Assembly (NCBI RefSeq): GCF_000718165.1
Contig: NZ_JOEY01000080.1
Span: forward strand, 1 to 30,241
Direction: 5' to 3'
Source: Streptomyces fulvoviolaceus
GTDB lineage: Bacteria > Actinomycetota > Actinomycetes > Streptomycetales > Streptomycetaceae
Length of the DNA: 30,241 nucleotides
Made by a program: the position numbers and the translations under genes. Of this stretch, positions 30,089 to 30,241 are shown in pieces; position 1 is the first letter of the stretch; the number at the start of each line of letters is the position of its first letter. Below the pieces are notes generated by a model, which was not told the DNA's origin, searched no databases, and was given only the letters and a program-made list of their open reading frames with translations.

Positions 30089-30120
30089 ACGGGCCACCGG
30101 TGGGGGTGCCGGTGGCCCGT
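30089..30120 (-). terminator. Strong 12-bp terminator hairpin
   Basis: ACGGGCCACCGG (30089-30100) and its exact reverse complement (30109-30120) form a 12-bp stem with an 8-base loop, 24 bases after the stop of the partial minus-strand gene. Confidence 0.8.
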
Positions 30121-30144
30121 GGGTTGGGGGGAGTTGGCTGTCTG

Positions 30145-30241
30145 TCAGCTGGCGTCGGTGGTGTCGAGGCGGTAGAGGCCGGTGTAGTCGGTGACGGCGG
30201 TGCCGTTCTTCTTGACCCAGGTGGAGATTGCGGAGCTGGTG
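30145..30241 (-). CDS. C-terminal end of a minus-strand gene (partial)
   Basis: The minus-strand frame entering from the window edge ends with TGA at 30147-30145. The visible residues include SAISTWVKKNGTAVTD and end YRLDTTDAS. The pattern ISTWV followed by a short strand and a tyrosine resembles the C-terminus of actinobacterial family-39-like membrane glycosyltransferases, but this is recollection and only about 32 residues are visible. A strong hairpin follows. Confidence 0.55.
   Translation of the reverse strand, partial: TSSAISTWVKKNGTAVTDYTGLYRLDTTDAS

Overview
The window is chromosomal DNA of a Streptomyces or very close relative. GC is very high, genes show strong G/C bias at third codon positions, and GTG starts behind GGAGG-type ribosome binding sites are common. 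The gene families are typical of the genus: SARP and NB-ARC/TPR regulators, XRE(DUF5753)/DUF397 pairs, GPP34, DUF574 methyltransferase and a cold-shock-like protein. From memory, the order DD-carboxypeptidase, GPP34, XRE, DUF397, MerR, glutathione peroxidase matches S. coelicolor SCO4439-SCO4444, where the XRE/DUF397 pair has been called Scr1/Scr2. I could not run a search to confirm this.

Layout. 1-4.9 kb holds metabolic genes: the tail of an unknown gene, an ADP-ribosylglycohydrolase-like protein lacking its metal ligands, a sodium:solute symporter, and a divergent SDR / EthD-like pair around a perfect operator. 4.9-10.7 kb holds envelope genes: a polytopic membrane protein with a C-terminal extracellular domain, a DD-carboxypeptidase with a long acidic repeat tail and a candidate sigma-E type promoter, and a divergent GPP34 protein. 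10.7-17.6 kb contains two XRE/DUF397 modules in opposite orientation. They flank a redox and efflux cassette: MerR, glutathione peroxidase, ArsR and a frameshifted MFS transporter. 17.4-24.1 kb has a 61-residue membrane protein divergent from an NB-ARC/TPR STAND protein, then a Ser/Thr kinase carrying the only in-frame TTA codon I found, a DUF2235 hydrolase and a leaderless amidase. 24.1-30.2 kb has a DUF574 methyltransferase, a frameshifted winged-helix gene, a large SARP, a possible 34-codon ORF, a TPR protein, a cold-shock-like protein and the end of another gene.

The parts most worth attention are the paired XRE/DUF397 modules (one DUF397 carries a fresh 60-bp tandem duplication), the STAND plus two-helix membrane protein, the kinase/DUF2235/amidase string, and the SARP/TPR locus. 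Several RNA-scale structures also stand out: a perfect 21-bp stem at 10831-10896, a hairpin joining the ArsR stop to the peroxidase start, and a hairpin displaying the SARP ribosome binding site. No rRNA, tRNA, CRISPR array, insertion sequence or integrase was seen.
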